Source: Paracoccaceae bacterium
GTDB lineage: Bacteria > Pseudomonadota > Alphaproteobacteria > Rhodobacterales > Rhodobacteraceae
Length of the DNA stretch: 52,110 nucleotides
Assembly: GCA_030148745.1 (NCBI GenBank)
Contig: JASBSV010000052.1
Location: forward strand, 1 to 52,110
Direction of reading: 5' to 3'
The notes beneath the pieces are model-generated. The model saw nothing but the letters and a program-made list of their open reading frames with translations. It was not told where the DNA came from and searched no databases. Positions 25,314 through 34,645 of this stretch are shown piece after piece; position 1 is the first letter of the stretch; every line of letters starts with the position of its first letter. The position numbers and the translations under genes were made by a program.

Positions 25314-26117
25314 TCAGGTTTTCGAGGGCTCGGCCCCCATCAGGCGCGGCAGGTCGCCCCACCGGGCCACCGCGGAAAACACAACGACCGACACCACAAT
25401 AAAGGTGATCGCCGCCACCGCCATGGTGGGGGTGTAACCGTTGCGCAGCGAGTTGAAGATCTGGAGCGTGACAGTGGAATAGGCCGAGGCCGAAACAAAG
25501 AAGGTCACGATGAATTCGTTAAAGCTCAACACAAGCGCAAAAAAGAATCCCGAGATCGTATAGGGAATGGTCTGTGGCAGAACCACAGTCCGAAAGGTCA
25601 CTGCGCGGGTAGCGCCCATGGTGGCCGCCGCATCCAGATGCGCCCGATCGATCGACTGCAGCCCGATCGAGATAGTCACCAACGGCAGCGCCAGAAACAG
25701 AGCCGCATGGCTGAGTATCGCGGCCCAAAGCGTGCCCAGCCCGCCAGCGAAGGCCCACAAAAACCCAAGTCCCACGCCAAAAACTATGGGCGGCAAGGCA
25801 AAAGGCATCGACCCAAGGCCGGCCAACAGTCGCGAAGCTCGGCTGTTGTTGGCCCACAGCCCAAATGCCACAGGCCAGGCCAACAGAACCGCCAGGAATG
25901 CAGAGCAAAAAGCGATCACAATCGAGTTCGCAAGCGCCTGCGTCCAGACCGGTTCGGTGATGAAAAATTCACCAAACCGCGCCAACGTCGGCTCTCGAGG
26001 GGGAAAAAACATGGTTCGCCCTGAATTAAGAGCCGCCCCGGACACCACAACGATGGGCAAGGCCACCATAATGGCACAAAGCCCCAAAAAAACGCGGGAA
26101 AAAAGGCGCAAAAGCAT
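25314..26117 (-). CDS. ABC transporter permease, PotC type
   Basis: A 267-residue permease with six hydrophobic segments and the EAA loop HLDAAATMGATRAVTFRTVVLPQTIPYTISG; the late segment FALVLSFNEFIVTFFVSAS is characteristic of PotC-type subunits of spermidine/putrescine-like importers. Its ATG shares one base with the stop of the preceding permease (TAATG). Confidence 0.92.
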   Translation of the reverse strand: MLLRLFSRVFLGLCAIMVALPIVVVSGAALNSGRTMFFPPREPTLARFGEFFITEPVWTQALANSIVIAFCSAFLAVLLAWPVAFGLWANNSRASRLLAGLGSMPFALPPIVFGVGLGFLWAFAGGLGTLWAAILSHAALFLALPLVTISIGLQSIDRAHLDAAATMGATRAVTFRTVVLPQTIPYTISGFFFALVLSFNEFIVTFFVSASAYSTVTLQIFNSLRNGYTPTMAVAAITFIVVSVVVFSAVARWGDLPRLMGAEPSKT

Positions 26118-27106
26118 TAGGAGCCCCTCCGGCTAAGCCATTGTCCGGCCACCAGAAACAGCGCCGCAGTGATCAGCAGAACAACCGCCTGCGCCGCGCC
26201 GAAAGGTGCGTTGAGCGTATTGCCTCGCACCGCCTCATAGACCGAGACCGCCATCGTTTGCTTGGCCGGCTCGGCAAAGACCGTGACCGCTACATAGACA
26301 CCCAGCAGGAAAACGAAAAGCAAAAGGACAGAGCCAAAAATCGGTAACCGCAGGGAGGGAAGAACCACGCTTCGCATAACAGTCCAAGGACCCGCGCCCA
26401 TGGTCCGGGCCGCTTCGGTCAATGTTCGGTCAAGCCGTGAAAGCGGTGGGTAAAGCAGGATCACTGCATAAGGCCAGACCAGATAGGCCATGGTCAGAAC
26501 CGTCGCCAGAACCGAAGTCTTGAACTTAATATTGCGCGGATTTGCCAGACCCCATTCACGCAGTTGCCCAAACCAGCCCACATCCTTGAGCCACTGGGTC
26601 AATCCGGTCTCTTTAAAGACCATCGGCAGCCCCGAGCGATTAGACAAAAGCACGTCCCAGCCCATGACGATAAAAACTTCTGATAGCGACAGAGACGACA
26701 AAAGAAAGACCAGCCAGGCCGCCTGCGCACGACGTGAAAGCCCGGTCAGAAGATAGGTAAAGGGAAAGGCCGTCACCACCGCGAGAACTGCGGCGATCAG
26801 GGCGTAATAGAGTGAGTAATAAAGCTTTTGCAGATAGAGATACGTAATTTCTTCGGGCCAATTTGCCCCGACAAAGACACGCCGATAATTCTCGAAAGAA
26901 AATCCGAGTTCCCAGCTCGCGCCTTCGATCTTGTGTCCCAGAGAAATAACAAAGACCAGCATAAAAGGCGCAACGCAGAGCACTAAAATCACACCCCACA
27001 GAAGCTGCCGCAAAATGCGGCCGTGGTCACGCGCAGGGACAGCGGGGCCAGCAGCAGCCGACTGTTGCCGGCGCGGCACCACGGAAGCTTGCGTAACATC
27101 GCTCAT
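26117..27106 (-). CDS. ABC transporter permease, PotB type
   Basis: A 329-residue permease with a hydrophilic N-terminal tail of about 35 residues, then six hydrophobic segments with the PotB-type sequence SLSLSEVFIVMGWDVLLSNRSG and an EAA loop (TLTEAARTMGAGPWTVMRSVVLPSLRLPI). Pairs with the PotC-type subunit encoded next. ATG at 27106 overlaps the ATPase stop (ATGA), with AAAGGAGGG upstream. Confidence 0.92.
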   Translation of the reverse strand: MSDVTQASVVPRRQQSAAAGPAVPARDHGRILRQLLWGVILVLCVAPFMLVFVISLGHKIEGASWELGFSFENYRRVFVGANWPEEITYLYLQKLYYSLYYALIAAVLAVVTAFPFTYLLTGLSRRAQAAWLVFLLSSLSLSEVFIVMGWDVLLSNRSGLPMVFKETGLTQWLKDVGWFGQLREWGLANPRNIKFKTSVLATVLTMAYLVWPYAVILLYPPLSRLDRTLTEAARTMGAGPWTVMRSVVLPSLRLPIFGSVLLLFVFLLGVYVAVTVFAEPAKQTMAVSVYEAVRGNTLNAPFGAAQAVVLLITAALFLVAGQWLSRRGS

Positions 27107-28167
27107 GCCGCCCTCCTTTGTTCGCGCGGAAACACATGCAGAGCCGCCGCAGGCAGGGTAACCTGAGTGCGTTGCCCCACAACAAAGTCGCGTCCGGTCT
27201 CGCCGCGGGAACATTCCACGACCATCGGGCCTATCTCGGTGTCAAGGTGGATATCGCGCACCGGCCCGACATCGCGTACAAAGGTGACCGTTGCGCTTAG
27301 TTGTGTGCCCTCGACTTCAGCGGTATCCAGATATGGGCTTTCCGGCCGGAGGGCGACACAGACCTCGGCGCCCGAGACGAACCGAAGCTCTCCTGCCGCG
27401 ATCAGGGCCGCGCCGACCCGCAATCTGCTACCTTCGATCACGGCATCGAAAAAATTCGCCTTACCAATGAAATCTGCAACGAATGCGTTCTGCGGCCGGT
27501 CGTAGATCGCCTTGGGCGCCCCCACCTGTTCTACCCGACCCTGGCTCATCACCACGATCTGGTCGGCCATTGTCATCGCCTCGCGCTGGTCATGAGTGAC
27601 AACGATGGTGGTGATGCCAAGACGCTGCTGCAGCAACCTCAGCTCGACCTGCATATCCTCGCGCAGCTTGGCATCAAGCGCCGACATCGGCTCATCAAGC
27701 AGGAAAACCGCAGGCTCCTGCGCCAATGCCCGGGCGATGGCGACGCGTTGACGTTGCCCTCCCGACAGCTCGCCGATGCGCCGTGTGGCGAATGCCCCAA
27801 GTTGCACCAAATCCAGCAGCCTCGCACCCTTTTGCAGCGCCTCAGCCTTTGGTATGCCCGCAATCACCAGAGAATAAACGATGTTCTCCTGCACGTTCAG
27901 ATGCGGAAACAAGGCGAAGCTCTGGAATACCATGCCAAACCGCCGCTTGTGTGCCGGCCTTGCCGTGATTTCCTGCCCTCCTAGCCGGATGGCCCCGCCC
28001 GAGGGCGCCTCTAGCCCCGCGATCATCCGCAAAAGCGTGGTCTTGCCGCATCCCGATGGACCCAGCAGCGCGGTTAGTTCTCCTTCACGGAACTCAAGAT
28101 CAGTCGGCTCGACAGCACGGGTGCTGCCGAAATCCTTGTAGATTCTTTCAAGCTCCAGTCCCAGCAC
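27103..28167 (-). CDS. ABC transporter ATP-binding protein, PotA type
   Basis: A 354-residue ATPase: Walker A GPSGCGKT, Q-loop MVFQSFALFP, signature LSGGQRQRV, Walker B VFLLDEPMSALD, H-loop VVTHDQ, and a C-terminal TOBE-like regulatory domain (about residues 245-350) as in PotA/FbpC. I chose the GTG at 28167, four bases after the binding-protein stop, because the homologous start (LGLELERIYKDFG) follows at once; the longer frame to 28239 overlaps the previous gene. Confidence 0.9.
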   Translation of the reverse strand: MLGLELERIYKDFGSTRAVEPTDLEFREGELTALLGPSGCGKTTLLRMIAGLEAPSGGAIRLGGQEITARPAHKRRFGMVFQSFALFPHLNVQENIVYSLVIAGIPKAEALQKGARLLDLVQLGAFATRRIGELSGGQRQRVAIARALAQEPAVFLLDEPMSALDAKLREDMQVELRLLQQRLGITTIVVTHDQREAMTMADQIVVMSQGRVEQVGAPKAIYDRPQNAFVADFIGKANFFDAVIEGSRLRVGAALIAAGELRFVSGAEVCVALRPESPYLDTAEVEGTQLSATVTFVRDVGPVRDIHLDTEIGPMVVECSRGETGRDFVVGQRTQVTLPAAALHVFPREQRRAA

Positions 28168-28171
28168 GCGA

Positions 28172-29245
28172 TCACGCTCCGGCGAGCATCTTGTCCCAGC
28201 TTTCCTTGATGAAGGTTTCGTTGTCCAGATAGGCCTCATAGGCCGGAAAGATCACCGGCGCGCCCGAGACAGCGGAAAACTCTTCATCGGTCAGATCAGT
28301 CTTGGATTGCGGTACAAGCGGCGCTGTACCGATCTTGCGCGACATCAGCGCCTGAGTAGCCGGATCCGAGGAGAAGTTGATGAACTCGGCCGCTTCGCCG
28401 CTTTTTTCCGAAAGCGCCGAGAGACACCACGAACCATAATCCTGAAGGTTGCCCTCCTTTGGGAAGATCGGCTGGATCGGAAACCCGTCCGCTTTCATGA
28501 GATTGGCAACGTCCAGATAATATTGTCCGCCGATCACGTCGCCGTTTTTCATTGCCTGTTCCATCTGACTCTCGGCCGACCACCAGAGTGCAACATTCGG
28601 CTTAAGCTCAGAGGCTTTTTCAATCATGGCGACGATGCCGTCTCTATTTGCAAAGGTCGCCTCTCCGTCAAAGAAGGTTGCAGCGATGAAATCCAGCATT
28701 CCGGCATTGTAGTTCTTGGACAGCCCCAGCGACGCCTCGAAATTCGCGCTATCCCAGAAATCGGCCCAGCTGTCCGGTGCTGTGACCTCATCGGGGTTGA
28801 TGACCATAGCGGTAAACCATGCCATGGCACCAACACCGATTGTGCCGGTCTTATCAGCGAAAAGATAATCGGCGCCCATATTGGCAGTGGCCGGCATTGC
28901 ACTCAGATCCAGCGGCTTGAGAAGCCCGCCGATACGCGAGGCTTTGATCATCGTCTGACGGCCATAAAGCGACAGATCAGCCGGAACCTTGCCAGCCGAG
29001 GTGGCCTGCTGCATGGTCACCAGCCAGTCGTTCGAATTGGGCTGCGTGACACTCTGTACGGTGATACCGGTCGCCTCGGCGAAGGCCGGATAAATATACT
29101 CCTTAAAGCTGTTCTCGAAATATCCGCCGTATGAGCCGATCTTCAGGCTGCGGCTTTGCGCGATCAGCGGGCTGGCCAGCAGGGTCGAGGCCGCGGCGGC
29201 GCTGCCGGCCGATTTCAGAAGGGTGCGTCGATTTAGGCGGGTCAT
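28172..29245 (-). CDS. ABC transporter substrate-binding protein, PotD type (Tat-exported)
   Basis: A 357-residue periplasmic binding protein. The N-terminus has a twin-arginine signal, RLNRRTLLKSAGSAAAASTL, cut near LIAQS. The mature part begins LKIGSYGGYFENSFKEYIYP, typical of PotD/spermidine-putrescine family proteins. The RBS GGAG lies seven bases before the ATG. First gene of the operon potDABC-like, isochorismatase, unknown. Tat export suggests folding before export. The ligand may be a polyamine or another cationic or amide compound; unknown. Confidence 0.9.
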   Translation of the reverse strand: MTRLNRRTLLKSAGSAAAASTLLASPLIAQSRSLKIGSYGGYFENSFKEYIYPAFAEATGITVQSVTQPNSNDWLVTMQQATSAGKVPADLSLYGRQTMIKASRIGGLLKPLDLSAMPATANMGADYLFADKTGTIGVGAMAWFTAMVINPDEVTAPDSWADFWDSANFEASLGLSKNYNAGMLDFIAATFFDGEATFANRDGIVAMIEKASELKPNVALWWSAESQMEQAMKNGDVIGGQYYLDVANLMKADGFPIQPIFPKEGNLQDYGSWCLSALSEKSGEAAEFINFSSDPATQALMSRKIGTAPLVPQSKTDLTDEEFSAVSGAPVIFPAYEAYLDNETFIKESWDKMLAGA

Positions 29246-29344
29246 GAGATACTCCAGATCGTTATATGCAAGCCTTTCAAACGTGAAAGAATGCTGACCC
29301 GACCGCCGCTGCAAGCGTGAGTCACAAGGCCGGAAAACCGCCAG

Positions 29345-29364
29345 AAATGACTAAAAATGAGTAA
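29345..29364. repeat. Tandem 10-bp direct repeat in the divergent promoter region
   Basis: AAATGACTAA followed at once by AAATGAGTAA, one mismatch, in the gap between the divergent PotD-type and oxygenase genes. The 10-base spacing puts both copies on the same face of the helix, so they could form an activator site. The rest of this 226-base gap shows no further element I can name. Confidence 0.35.
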
Positions 29365-29471
29365 ACTTTACGCAGAATACCCGGCACGGTCAGCTTTTCT
29401 AGCCATCTTTGATATGCAGATCTGGCGCCTCGCATCACTCTGTTCTCTGCGCAGTTTCAGAGGACATAATC

Positions 29472-30548
29472 ATGCGAATCGACACATCTTCCGACCAGAA
29501 GGCCCTTACGATCGAGGACGCGAACCTGCCCGTTGTTGACCTTGCCGGTCTATGCTCAGGCTCTGCCGACGACAAGGCCGCCGTGGCGGCCGCACTTGGC
29601 GATGCGGCCCGCACCTCGGGGTTCTTCTACATCACCAACCACGGCATCCCGCAGCAGCAGATCGAGGCGACATTCGCGGCATCAAAGGAATTCCACGAAA
29701 AACCGCGCTCCTTCAAAATGAAAAGCTGGTCGGGCTTCAGTACGAACCATCGCGGTTATGTGCCTTTCGAAGAGAACGGCAACAATTTCCCCGCCTCGAT
29801 CAATTTTCACGAGGCCTGGGATATGTCCTATGAAGCACCTGATGATCATCCCGATTACCTGGCCAGATGGCGGATGACCGGGCCGAATGTCTGGCCCGAT
29901 ATACCCGGCTGGAAAGAAACGGTTTCGGGATATTACGAGGCGGTTTTCAATCTGGGACTTCGCCTGCTGGACGCGCTGGCGCTTGAACTGGGGGTCGAAC
30001 CCGAGGAACTGACCCGCCATATTACCTATCCCACCTCACAGTTGCGCTTACTGCGGTATCTCGAAAATGATCTACCCTCCACCAAAGAGATCGTGGGCAT
30101 CGCGGCGCATTCGGATTTCGAATGTTTTACGATCCTGCTGACCGGAGCACCGGGCCTCCAGGTCATGAACGCCGAGGATGTCTGGATAGAAGCCCCGCCC
30201 CTGCCCGGCTGCTTTGTCGTCAATATCGGGGATATCTTCGAAACCTGGTCGGGCGGTGCGTTCAAATCAACCCAGCACCGCGTCGTCAACACCGGAAAGG
30301 AACGATACTCAATGCCGCTTTTCTTTGGGCTGGATTACCACGCTGTGGTCGAGCCGCTGGACAAATTCCGTACCCCCGAAGCGATGAAGAAATACCCGCC
30401 GATGAAGGCCGGGGAGCATCTGATGCGGATGTCGATCAACGCGTTTCGCTACATGTCAGATGCCTATGCCAAGGGCGAGATTCTGCCCGATTACGACGTG
30501 CCCAATGAAAACCCCTTCAAACGAGAGGCGAAACCAGCCGGGAAGTAA
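29472..30548 (+). CDS. 2-oxoglutarate/Fe(II)-dependent oxygenase (isopenicillin N synthase-like)
   Basis: A 358-residue oxygenase with the N-terminal DIOX_N domain (residues 20-140) and the jelly-roll core. Iron ligands are His213 and Asp215 (AHSDFECF) and His269 (QHRVVN); Arg278 and Ser280 (RYS) should hold 2-oxoglutarate. The presence of RxS favours a 2-oxoglutarate enzyme over an oxidase of the IPNS type. Substrate unknown. It is divergent from the PotD-type importer. Family members include thymine 7-hydroxylase, arginine and homoarginine hydroxylases and ethylene-forming enzyme. ATG at 29472 after AGAGGA. Confidence 0.9.
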   Translation: MRIDTSSDQKALTIEDANLPVVDLAGLCSGSADDKAAVAAALGDAARTSGFFYITNHGIPQQQIEATFAASKEFHEKPRSFKMKSWSGFSTNHRGYVPFEENGNNFPASINFHEAWDMSYEAPDDHPDYLARWRMTGPNVWPDIPGWKETVSGYYEAVFNLGLRLLDALALELGVEPEELTRHITYPTSQLRLLRYLENDLPSTKEIVGIAAHSDFECFTILLTGAPGLQVMNAEDVWIEAPPLPGCFVVNIGDIFETWSGGAFKSTQHRVVNTGKERYSMPLFFGLDYHAVVEPLDKFRTPEAMKKYPPMKAGEHLMRMSINAFRYMSDAYAKGEILPDYDVPNENPFKREAKPAGK

Positions 30549-30576
30549 CCTGCGTACAGGCGATGCGATGGAGCGT

Positions 30577-31419
30577 TCAGCCAAGCTCCAGCGTGGTTAC
30601 GGCGAAATAGCCTTTGCGCTTGTCCGCCGGCGCGCCGCGGTACATCCGTGCGGTGACAAAACCCGGCTTCAGCCCCAGATCGGCGCAGAGGCTGGCAAGC
30701 CTCTCGGACCCGGCGGGAATATCAATCGTCAGACTGGGCGAATGCCTTAGCGCCGCGCGACGCAGCAGCGCCGCTGCGGCTGTCTCATCTGCTGCGTATA
30801 ACGGGCCGATCTTGGCACCCGAACGGCAGGTCCGGACCGTCATCATCCCGACAAACCGGCCGGCGCGCTCGGCGATATAGCTCTTGCGCTGCTTCGAGTT
30901 CTGAAACCACGCCTCAAGATAGCGCGCCTTGCGCCAGCCCGAGACCTCTGCTTCGACCGAGACAAGCGAGGCCACATCGCCGGCCGCCGCAGGCCGAAGC
31001 GAAAGCCCCGGCGCATCGGCGGACGCAATTTTCCCGAAGCGCCCCGAATAGCGTGTCGTCGCACCGGCATGGCGAAACCCCGATCTGGCATAATTGCCCT
31101 GCTGCTCGGCCACACCGTCAAGACCGATCGTTCGCTTGCCCGCATGGGCCAAAGCGTGCTGCCACAGGGCATATCCGATCCCCCGGCCACGCTGCGCGGG
31201 ACGGCAGATATAAAGACCCAGAAACGCGAATTCCGCACTATGATTGACAACCGAAATCGCGGCGACCGGCCTGCACTTTTCCTCGGCGACGAAAAACCCC
31301 CCGGGATCTGCGGCAAAAAATGCCGCGGCATCCTCCACCCCCGGGTTCCAGCCTTCCCCGGCGGCCCAGTCAAGCACCGTGCCAAGCTCCTGCAGCGTCA
31401 TATTTCGCATGCGGATCAC
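30577..31419 (-). CDS. GNAT-family N-acetyltransferase, two-domain
   Basis: A 280-residue protein with a GNAT acetyltransferase domain in the first half, including the acetyl-CoA loop RPAQRGRGIGYALW (about 73-86), and a second GNAT-like domain from about residue 135 (LSLRPAAAGDVASLVSVEAE), as in YitH-type proteins. Target unknown. It starts with GTG at 31419, which overlaps the gntR stop (GTGA); an ATG lies three codons later. Cotranscribed with gntR. Confidence 0.87.
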   Translation of the reverse strand: MIRMRNMTLQELGTVLDWAAGEGWNPGVEDAAAFFAADPGGFFVAEEKCRPVAAISVVNHSAEFAFLGLYICRPAQRGRGIGYALWQHALAHAGKRTIGLDGVAEQQGNYARSGFRHAGATTRYSGRFGKIASADAPGLSLRPAAAGDVASLVSVEAEVSGWRKARYLEAWFQNSKQRKSYIAERAGRFVGMMTVRTCRSGAKIGPLYAADETAAAALLRRAALRHSPSLTIDIPAGSERLASLCADLGLKPGFVTARMYRGAPADKRKGYFAVTTLELG

Positions 31420-32108
31420 CGCAGCAAGGCGTCGGCCAGCGACAGCGTCTTTTCAGGCTGCGGCGCAAGATCGAGCTGTGACAGAAGATCCAGAAGATGA
31501 CCTTTCATCAACTCTTCGGCCCCCGCACCGTCGTGATGTCGCAGGGCGTCGACCAATGCATGATGCGAATGACTTTCGCACAGCGCGTTGCGGCGGCGCC
31601 AATAGAGCGCGATCACAAGCGACGAGCGCGACACCAGTTGCCGGATGAAGGCCTCGATCGTCACCTGATTGGCGATACGGGCGATCTCGGTATGAAAATG
31701 CCCCGAAAGCTTGAGCGCCCGGCCCGCCAGATCACCGCTCAGCGCGGCGTGTTCCTCGTCGATATGTTTTTCAAGAGCAGCAATATCTCCGGGCGTCGCG
31801 CGTTCGGCCGCTGCCCGGGCCGTTCGCGGTTCAAGCAGCGCGCGCGCCTCAAAGACCTCTCGCGCCTGTTTGACCGTCGGACGGCTGACGAATGCGCCGC
31901 GATTGCGCTCAATCGTCAACAGCCCCTCATGGGCGAGCGTTCGCAGCGCCTGCCGCACCACTGTGCGTCCAACGCCAAAAATCTCTCCCACCTCATCTTC
32001 TGACAATTTCGTTCCCGGCAGAACGCGATGCTCAAGCACCGCTTCGGTCAGCGTGGCCGCGATCGCCTCTACCGTCCCCGGCCGGGTATCAGAAAGGTTT
32101 TTCAACAT
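31416..32108 (-). CDS. GntR-family transcriptional regulator, FCD subfamily
   Basis: A 230-residue regulator: N-terminal winged helix (KLSEDEVGEIFGVGRTVVRQALRTLAHEGLLTIERNRGAFV) and an all-helical FCD effector domain with the metal-ligand type pattern HFHTEIARIA and histidines near the end (HHALVDALRHHD). The ATG at 32108 follows GAGG. Divergent from the second PotABCD-like operon, with a perfect palindrome between them, so it most likely represses that operon and itself. The effector is probably the transported compound or a product. Confidence 0.92.
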   Translation of the reverse strand: MLKNLSDTRPGTVEAIAATLTEAVLEHRVLPGTKLSEDEVGEIFGVGRTVVRQALRTLAHEGLLTIERNRGAFVSRPTVKQAREVFEARALLEPRTARAAAERATPGDIAALEKHIDEEHAALSGDLAGRALKLSGHFHTEIARIANQVTIEAFIRQLVSRSSLVIALYWRRRNALCESHSHHALVDALRHHDGAGAEELMKGHLLDLLSQLDLAPQPEKTLSLADALLR

Positions 32109-32178
32109 GGGTGCCTCATGATTTTTTTCTGACAGAGCCGACAGGCAAGGGCAAGATTGGCGCCATGTCAGAATATAT

Positions 32179-32190
32179 ATTGTATACAAT
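32179..32190. promoter_or_regulatory. Palindromic operator ATTGTATACAAT, GntR/FCD type
   Basis: A perfect 12-base palindrome midway between gntR (start 32108) and the ATPase gene (start 32330). TTGTATACAA-like sites are the standard recognition pattern of FCD-type GntR regulators. Flanking sequence is AT-rich, as expected for overlapping divergent promoters. Confidence 0.75.
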
Positions 32191-32329
32191 CTTTGCCTAT
32201 TTTTTCGACAATCTATACCATCTCTGCATAAGATCCTGCCACAACCTTGCCCCGGTCCGCGCCGCGGCGCGTTAAGGTTTTCATTCGCGCGGAACCCGCC
32301 CAAAGGATGACCGAAATCCTGGAGGCACC

Positions 32330-33313
32330 ATGCGTTCCGAACTTGACCTCGAACTTGTCGGCCTGACCAAACGCTACGGCGATACGCTTGCCGTGGATGC
32401 CGTCAGCCATCTGTTCCATGCAGGCAGCTATTGCTGTCTTCTGGGTCCCTCGGGCTGTGGCAAATCATCGACGCTTCGGATGCTGGCCGGGCATGAAACG
32501 GTCACCGATGGGGCGATTATACTGGGCGGCAGGGATGTATCGCGCCTGCCGCCTGCGCGCCGCGGAACCGCGATGATGTTTCAGAACTATGCGCTTTTCC
32601 CGCATCTGTCGGTGATCGACAATGTTGCCTTCAGCCTCAAGATGAAGGGCATCGATGCCGCAAAGCGCAGAGCCAGCGCCGCCGAGATGCTTGCGCGTGT
32701 TGACATGACCGTGTTTTCCGACCGGCTGCCGGCGCAGCTTTCGGGTGGCCAGCAACAGCGCGTCGCCCTTGCCCGCGCGCTGATCACTCAGCCGCAGGTG
32801 CTGCTGCTGGATGAGCCGCTCTCGGCGCTGGACCCGTTTCTGCGCATTCGGATGCGAGCAGAGCTCAGAAAGCTGCAGCGCGAGCTGGGGATCAGTTTCA
32901 TACATGTCACGCACAGTCAGGACGAGGCGCTGGCGCTGGCCGATGAGATCGTCGTAATGAACGAGGCAAAGATCGTACAGGCCGGACCGGCCCGCGAGGT
33001 TTTTCAGGCCCCGAAAACGGCATTCGTCGCGCGTTTCATCGGCTCGCATAACGTGATCGCGCTGCCTGAGGGCAAATTCGCGCTGCGCGCCGACGAATTG
33101 AAACTGGCGCCTCCGCAAGGCGCGAAACTTCGGGGGCGTGTCACCGGCGTCGAATATCAGGGCACTCATGTTGCGCTCAGGATCACCATCGCCGGCGAAC
33201 AGGAACTGACGGCACTTCTTACCGACAAGAATTTCTTCGGAGCACCGAAGGATGTGGGCGAGGCAGTCGGCCTCGACTGGGATGGTCAGGCCGCGCATGC
33301 ACTCAGCGCCTGA
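32330..33313 (+). CDS. ABC transporter ATP-binding protein, PotA type
   Basis: A 327-residue ATPase: Walker A GPSGCGKS (about 39-46), Q-loop [10 protein letters not shown], signature LSGGQQQRV, Walker [14 protein letters not shown]-loop VTHSQDEAL, followed by a short TOBE-like C-terminal domain. The H-loop histidine is in the unusual context THSQ rather than THDQ. RBS TGGAGG. First gene of the operon 32330-37149, under the GntR operator. Confidence 0.92.
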   Translation: MRSELDLELVGLTKRYGDTLAVDAVSHLFHAGSYCCLLGPSGCGKSSTLRMLAGHETVTDGAIILGGRDVSRLPPARRGTAMMFQNYALFPHLSVIDNVAFSLKMKGIDAAKRRASAAEMLARVDMTVFSDRLPAQLSGGQQQRVALARALITQPQVLLLDEPLSALDPFLRIRMRAELRKLQRELGISFIHVTHSQDEALALADEIVVMNEAKIVQAGPAREVFQAPKTAFVARFIGSHNVIALPEGKFALRADELKLAPPQGAKLRGRVTGVEYQGTHVALRITIAGEQELTALLTDKNFFGAPKDVGEAVGLDWDGQAAHALSA

Positions 33314-33349
33314 TACGAAAACAGGGACCTCCATAACAGGGAGACAGAC

Positions 33350-34624
33350 ATGACGACGATATCCAAGGTTCGCTATTCTCGGCGATCAATGCTCAAATCA
33401 GGTGCCGCCGCGCTTACGGCCGCGGCTCTGCCCGCGCCGATGGTCTGGGGGCAGGAAAGCAAGAATATCACGCTTCGGCAGTTCGGCACCGGCGTGTCGA
33501 ACCTCAACGAGGTGGCCAAAAAGGTCAAAGAAGATCTTGGCATCACTCTGGAAATGACCGCGCTGGATTCCGACAGCGTAACCCAGCGGGCCGCGACCCA
33601 GCCCGACAGTTTCGACATCGCCGATATCGAATACTGGATCTGCAAAAAGGTCTGGCCGACCGGCAATCTTCAGGCGATGGACACATCGAAGATCAAAAAT
33701 TACGACAAGATCGTCGGCATCTTCCGCGACGGCAAACTGACCCCGGACAGCGTGATCGCTCAAGGCACCGCGCCCCATACGGTGGGGTTTGTCGATGGCC
33801 CCGGCGGCACCAGTTTCGCCGATCACGAAACCGGCTGGATGACACTGATCCCGACCATTTACAATGCCGACACCCTTGGCATTCGCCCCGATCTGATCGG
33901 GCGCCCGATCGAACATTGGTCCGAACTCCTGAACCCCGAGTTCAAGGGCAAATCCTCGATCCTCGACATCTCCTCGATCGGGAACATGGATGCTGCCATG
34001 GTCTGCAAATCGATGGGCGAGATTAAATATGGCGACAAGGGCAACATGACCCGCGACGAGATCGACAAGACCATGGCGATCTTTACCGAAGCCAAAAAGA
34101 ACGGACAGTTCCGCGCCTTCTGGAAAACCTTTGACGAAAGCGTCAACCTGATGGCATCGGGCGAAGTGGTGATCCAGTCGATGTGGTCCCCGGCGATCAC
34201 CGCGGTCAAATCGCGCGGCATCCCATGTGTCTATCAGCCTCTCGCCGAAGGTTACCGGAGCTGGGGCGGCGGGCTTGGCCTGTCGGCAAGCCTGACCGGG
34301 ATGGAGCTTGACGCCGCCTATGAGTATATCAACTGGTATCTCTCTGGCTGGGTTGGCGGCTTTTTTATGCGTCAGGGCTATTATTCGGCCGTGCCCGAGA
34401 CCTCCAAGAATTATATGAGCGCCAATGAATGGGGCTATTGGTTCGAGGGCAAGCCGGCAACCGATGTCATCACCTCGCCCTTCGGCGACCCGCTTGCCAA
34501 AGCCGGTGAGGTACGCGACGGCGGCTCTTTCTTCGACCGGATGGGCCATATCGCCGCCTGGAATTCGGTGATGGATGAAAACCAGTACATGGTCCGCAAA
34601 TGGAACGAGTTCATCGCCGCATGA
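33350..34624 (+). CDS. ABC transporter substrate-binding protein (Tat-exported, PotD-like)
   Basis: A 424-residue extracellular binding protein with a twin-arginine signal, YSRRSMLKSGAAALTAAALP. Longer than PotD (about 350); contains LRQFGTGVSNLNEVAKKVKEDLG at the mature start and WMTLIPTIYNADTLGIRPDLIG in the hinge region, the PotD-like fold. The ligand is unknown. Neighbouring racemase and dehydrogenase genes suggest an amino- or hydroxy-acid-like compound. RBS AGGGAGA. Confidence 0.9.
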   Translation: MTTISKVRYSRRSMLKSGAAALTAAALPAPMVWGQESKNITLRQFGTGVSNLNEVAKKVKEDLGITLEMTALDSDSVTQRAATQPDSFDIADIEYWICKKVWPTGNLQAMDTSKIKNYDKIVGIFRDGKLTPDSVIAQGTAPHTVGFVDGPGGTSFADHETGWMTLIPTIYNADTLGIRPDLIGRPIEHWSELLNPEFKGKSSILDISSIGNMDAAMVCKSMGEIKYGDKGNMTRDEIDKTMAIFTEAKKNGQFRAFWKTFDESVNLMASGEVVIQSMWSPAITAVKSRGIPCVYQPLAEGYRSWGGGLGLSASLTGMELDAAYEYINWYLSGWVGGFFMRQGYYSAVPETSKNYMSANEWGYWFEGKPATDVITSPFGDPLAKAGEVRDGGSFFDRMGHIAAWNSVMDENQYMVRKWNEFIAA

Positions 34625-34645
34625 CCGGCGCTGCGTAATCCCTGT

